This document shows, one piece after another, positions 4,876 through 6,172 of a stretch of 6,172 bases of DNA. Each line of letters opens with the position of its first letter. Position 1 is the first letter of the stretch. The notes under the pieces are model-generated. The model was not told where the DNA came from. It worked only from the letters and a program-made list of their open reading frames with translations, and ran no database searches. Position numbers and translations under genes: made by a program. Origin of the DNA: Clostridia bacterium (lineage in GTDB: Bacteria > Bacillota > Clostridia > Oscillospirales > CAG-272); NCBI GenBank assembly GCA_024404655.1, contig JAKSPR010000179.1, forward strand, positions 1 through 6,172, in the 5' to 3' direction.

Positions 4876-6172
4876 CTATGCCTGTTTGCGTTTTGCGAGC
4901 TTCGGTCCGATCACATACTGGAGCACGATGATCACGGCCACGACCACAACACCGATGATGTCGGTGATGAGATCGGGGGAGATCATGCAGAGACCGCCTG
5001 CGATCAGAATGATCCGTTCCCATATCGGGATATTATGCTGCATGTATCCTTCCATACCTGCGGAGATGGCGAAGATACCGACAATCGAAGTAAAGATGAT
5101 CTGGAATACTTCGAGGATCGTCGGCTGGAAACCTTCGATCATCAGCAGCATTTTCGGGGAGTAGGCGAAGATATACGGAACGATGAACGCTGTAATTGCC
5201 AGCTTTGTTGCCTGAATACCCGTTTTCAGCGGGTTCGAGCGCGCTATCGCAGAGCCGGCGTATGCGGCAAGGGCGACAGGCGGGGTGATATCCGCAACGA
5301 TACCGAAATAGAAGACAAACATGTGCGCGGCCAGCGTCGGGATTCCCATCTTGATGAGGATCGGCGCGGTGATGGTCGCCATGATGACATAGTTTGCGGT
5401 GGTAGGAACACCCATACCCAGAATGATACAGCAGAGCATGGTGAGGAACAGCGCAATGAAGGTACCGCGCTCCGCCAAAGGCACGATGACCGCAATCAGT
5501 GTGGAACCGAGTGCTGTCATGGAGACGACACCGGAGATGATGCCGGCTACGCCGCAGGCTGCAGCAACGCCGATGGAACTGTTGGTACCGCCCTTCAGAC
5601 CCTCAAAGACCACATCCGGCTTGAGGATGGCATCTTTGGTGAGAAAGCTGCATGCGGCACAAGCGAGCATGCTGATGAAGATCGGAATACCGAGTTCAGG
5701 AGAGAAGACATACCACAGCGGGATGAGCACCAGAATCGGGATAAAGGGCAGGAGCAGGGAGAGAACATCCCGTCCGCCCTGCAGCTTGCCGCGGAACAGA
5801 CGGACTACACATTCCTTGTCCACCAGGCTGACGATCAGCGCGGTGAGGGTGGCAAAGCATGCGGAGGTGCCTGCGGTGTAGTGGTTCATTGCAAGGACGA
5901 GTATTACGACCGGCAAAAGCAGATAACCGTTGCTCAGCAGCAGCTTGAAGAAATTCGGGATCGCATCTTTGGGAAGACCTTTCAGACCCAGCCGCTTGCC
6001 TTCAAAGTGGACCATCATGAAGATGCCGGTGAAGTAAAGAATGGCGGGGAGAATGGCTGCGATGACGATAGTGAAGTAGGAAGACCCGGTAATGTCCGCC
6101 ATGAGGCATGCGGCTGCACCCATGATCGGCGGCATGATCTGGCCGCCGGTGGAAGAGGCCGCTTCGACAGCT
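4876..6172 (-). CDS. TRAP transporter permease, TAXI-type fused subunit (C-terminal part, cut by window edge)
   Basis: The minus frame is open from the right edge to TAG at 4878-4876, giving 431 complete codons. The visible N-terminus, AVEAASSTGGQIMPPIMGAA, is the TRAP large-subunit signature and lies in mid-protein, so the Met at 6135 is internal and the gene begins outside. Further signatures are GMGVPTTANYVI (visible residues 252-263) and GIVADITPPVALAAYAGSAI (290-309). Many hydrophobic segments indicate an inner-membrane protein. The pattern matches the fused 4TM/12TM permeases (about 640 residues) that work with a TAXI-type extracellular solute-binding protein in sodium- or proton-driven uptake of organic acids. 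The binding-protein gene would normally lie nearby, upstream (right of the window). The substrate cannot be read from this sequence. The C-terminus is short and basic (GPKLAKRKQA), 17 bases before the shared terminator. Confidence 0.92.
   Translation of the reverse strand, partial: AVEAASSTGGQIMPPIMGAAACLMADITGSSYFTIVIAAILPAILYFTGIFMMVHFEGKRLGLKGLPKDAIPNFFKLLLSNGYLLLPVVILVLAMNHYTAGTSACFATLTALIVSLVDKECVVRLFRGKLQGGRDVLSLLLPFIPILVLIPLWYVFSPELGIPIFISMLACAACSFLTKDAILKPDVVFEGLKGGTNSSIGVAAACGVAGIISGVVSMTALGSTLIAVIVPLAERGTFIALFLTMLCCIILGMGVPTTANYVIMATITAPILIKMGIPTLAAHMFVFYFGIVADITPPVALAAYAGSAIARSNPLKTGIQATKLAITAFIVPYIFAYSPKMLLMIEGFQPTILEVFQIIFTSIVGIFAISAGMEGYMQHNIPIWERIILIAGGLCMISPDLITDIIGVVVVAVIIVLQYVIGPKLAKRKQA

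Noticed and set aside
5399..5881. A 160-codon plus-strand frame inside the permease gene
   Set aside because: It is antisense to the conserved TRAP signatures and shows no domain of its own.
4876..6135. Treating the Met at 6135 as the start of the permease
   Set aside because: The frame stays open to the window edge, and the residues before this Met belong to the conserved TGGQIMPP signature, so it is internal.

Overview
The window reads as chromosomal DNA of a Gram-positive anaerobe, most likely a gut-type Clostridia member (Lachnospiraceae/Oscillospiraceae-like). This rests on purine-rich AGGAG-type ribosome sites, near-consensus sigma-A promoters, intracellular glycan-degrading proteins without signal peptides, and a fused TAXI-type TRAP permease. 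It is an inference from style; there is no rRNA or other marker gene to fix the taxon.

Left part (1-3961, minus strand): a three-gene operon is read leftward from a strong promoter at 3933-3961. The order of transcription is a 690-residue right-handed parallel beta-helix protein (probable carbohydrate-active enzyme), a 386-residue URO-D/MtaA-fold protein that is not HemE, and the N-terminal 199 residues of an alpha-L-rhamnosidase-like (GH78-type) protein that runs off the left edge. The gaps between genes are only 25 and 29 bases and hold a ribosome site but no terminator, so the three should be co-transcribed. None carries a visible signal peptide. The simplest reading is intracellular breakdown of an imported rhamnose-containing (perhaps pectic) oligosaccharide. 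The URO-D-like protein is the unexplained member.

Middle (3888-4142): a 255-base divergent control region. It holds two promoters pointing away from each other, both TTGAC(A/T)-17-TAAAAT, with nested perfect inverted repeats (3985-4027) between them and a GC-rich hairpin in the short leader of the rightward gene.

Right part: a complete MgtC/SapB-family membrane protein gene (4143-4811, plus) converges on a TRAP transporter permease gene (4876 to beyond 6172, minus), and the two share a hairpin terminator at 4829-4864. The permease lacks its N-terminus because the window ends; its solute-binding partner is not in view. The sequence gives no direct link between the permease or MgtC and the glycan operon.

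All open frames of real genes are intact within the window. No mobile element, CRISPR array, tRNA or rRNA was seen.
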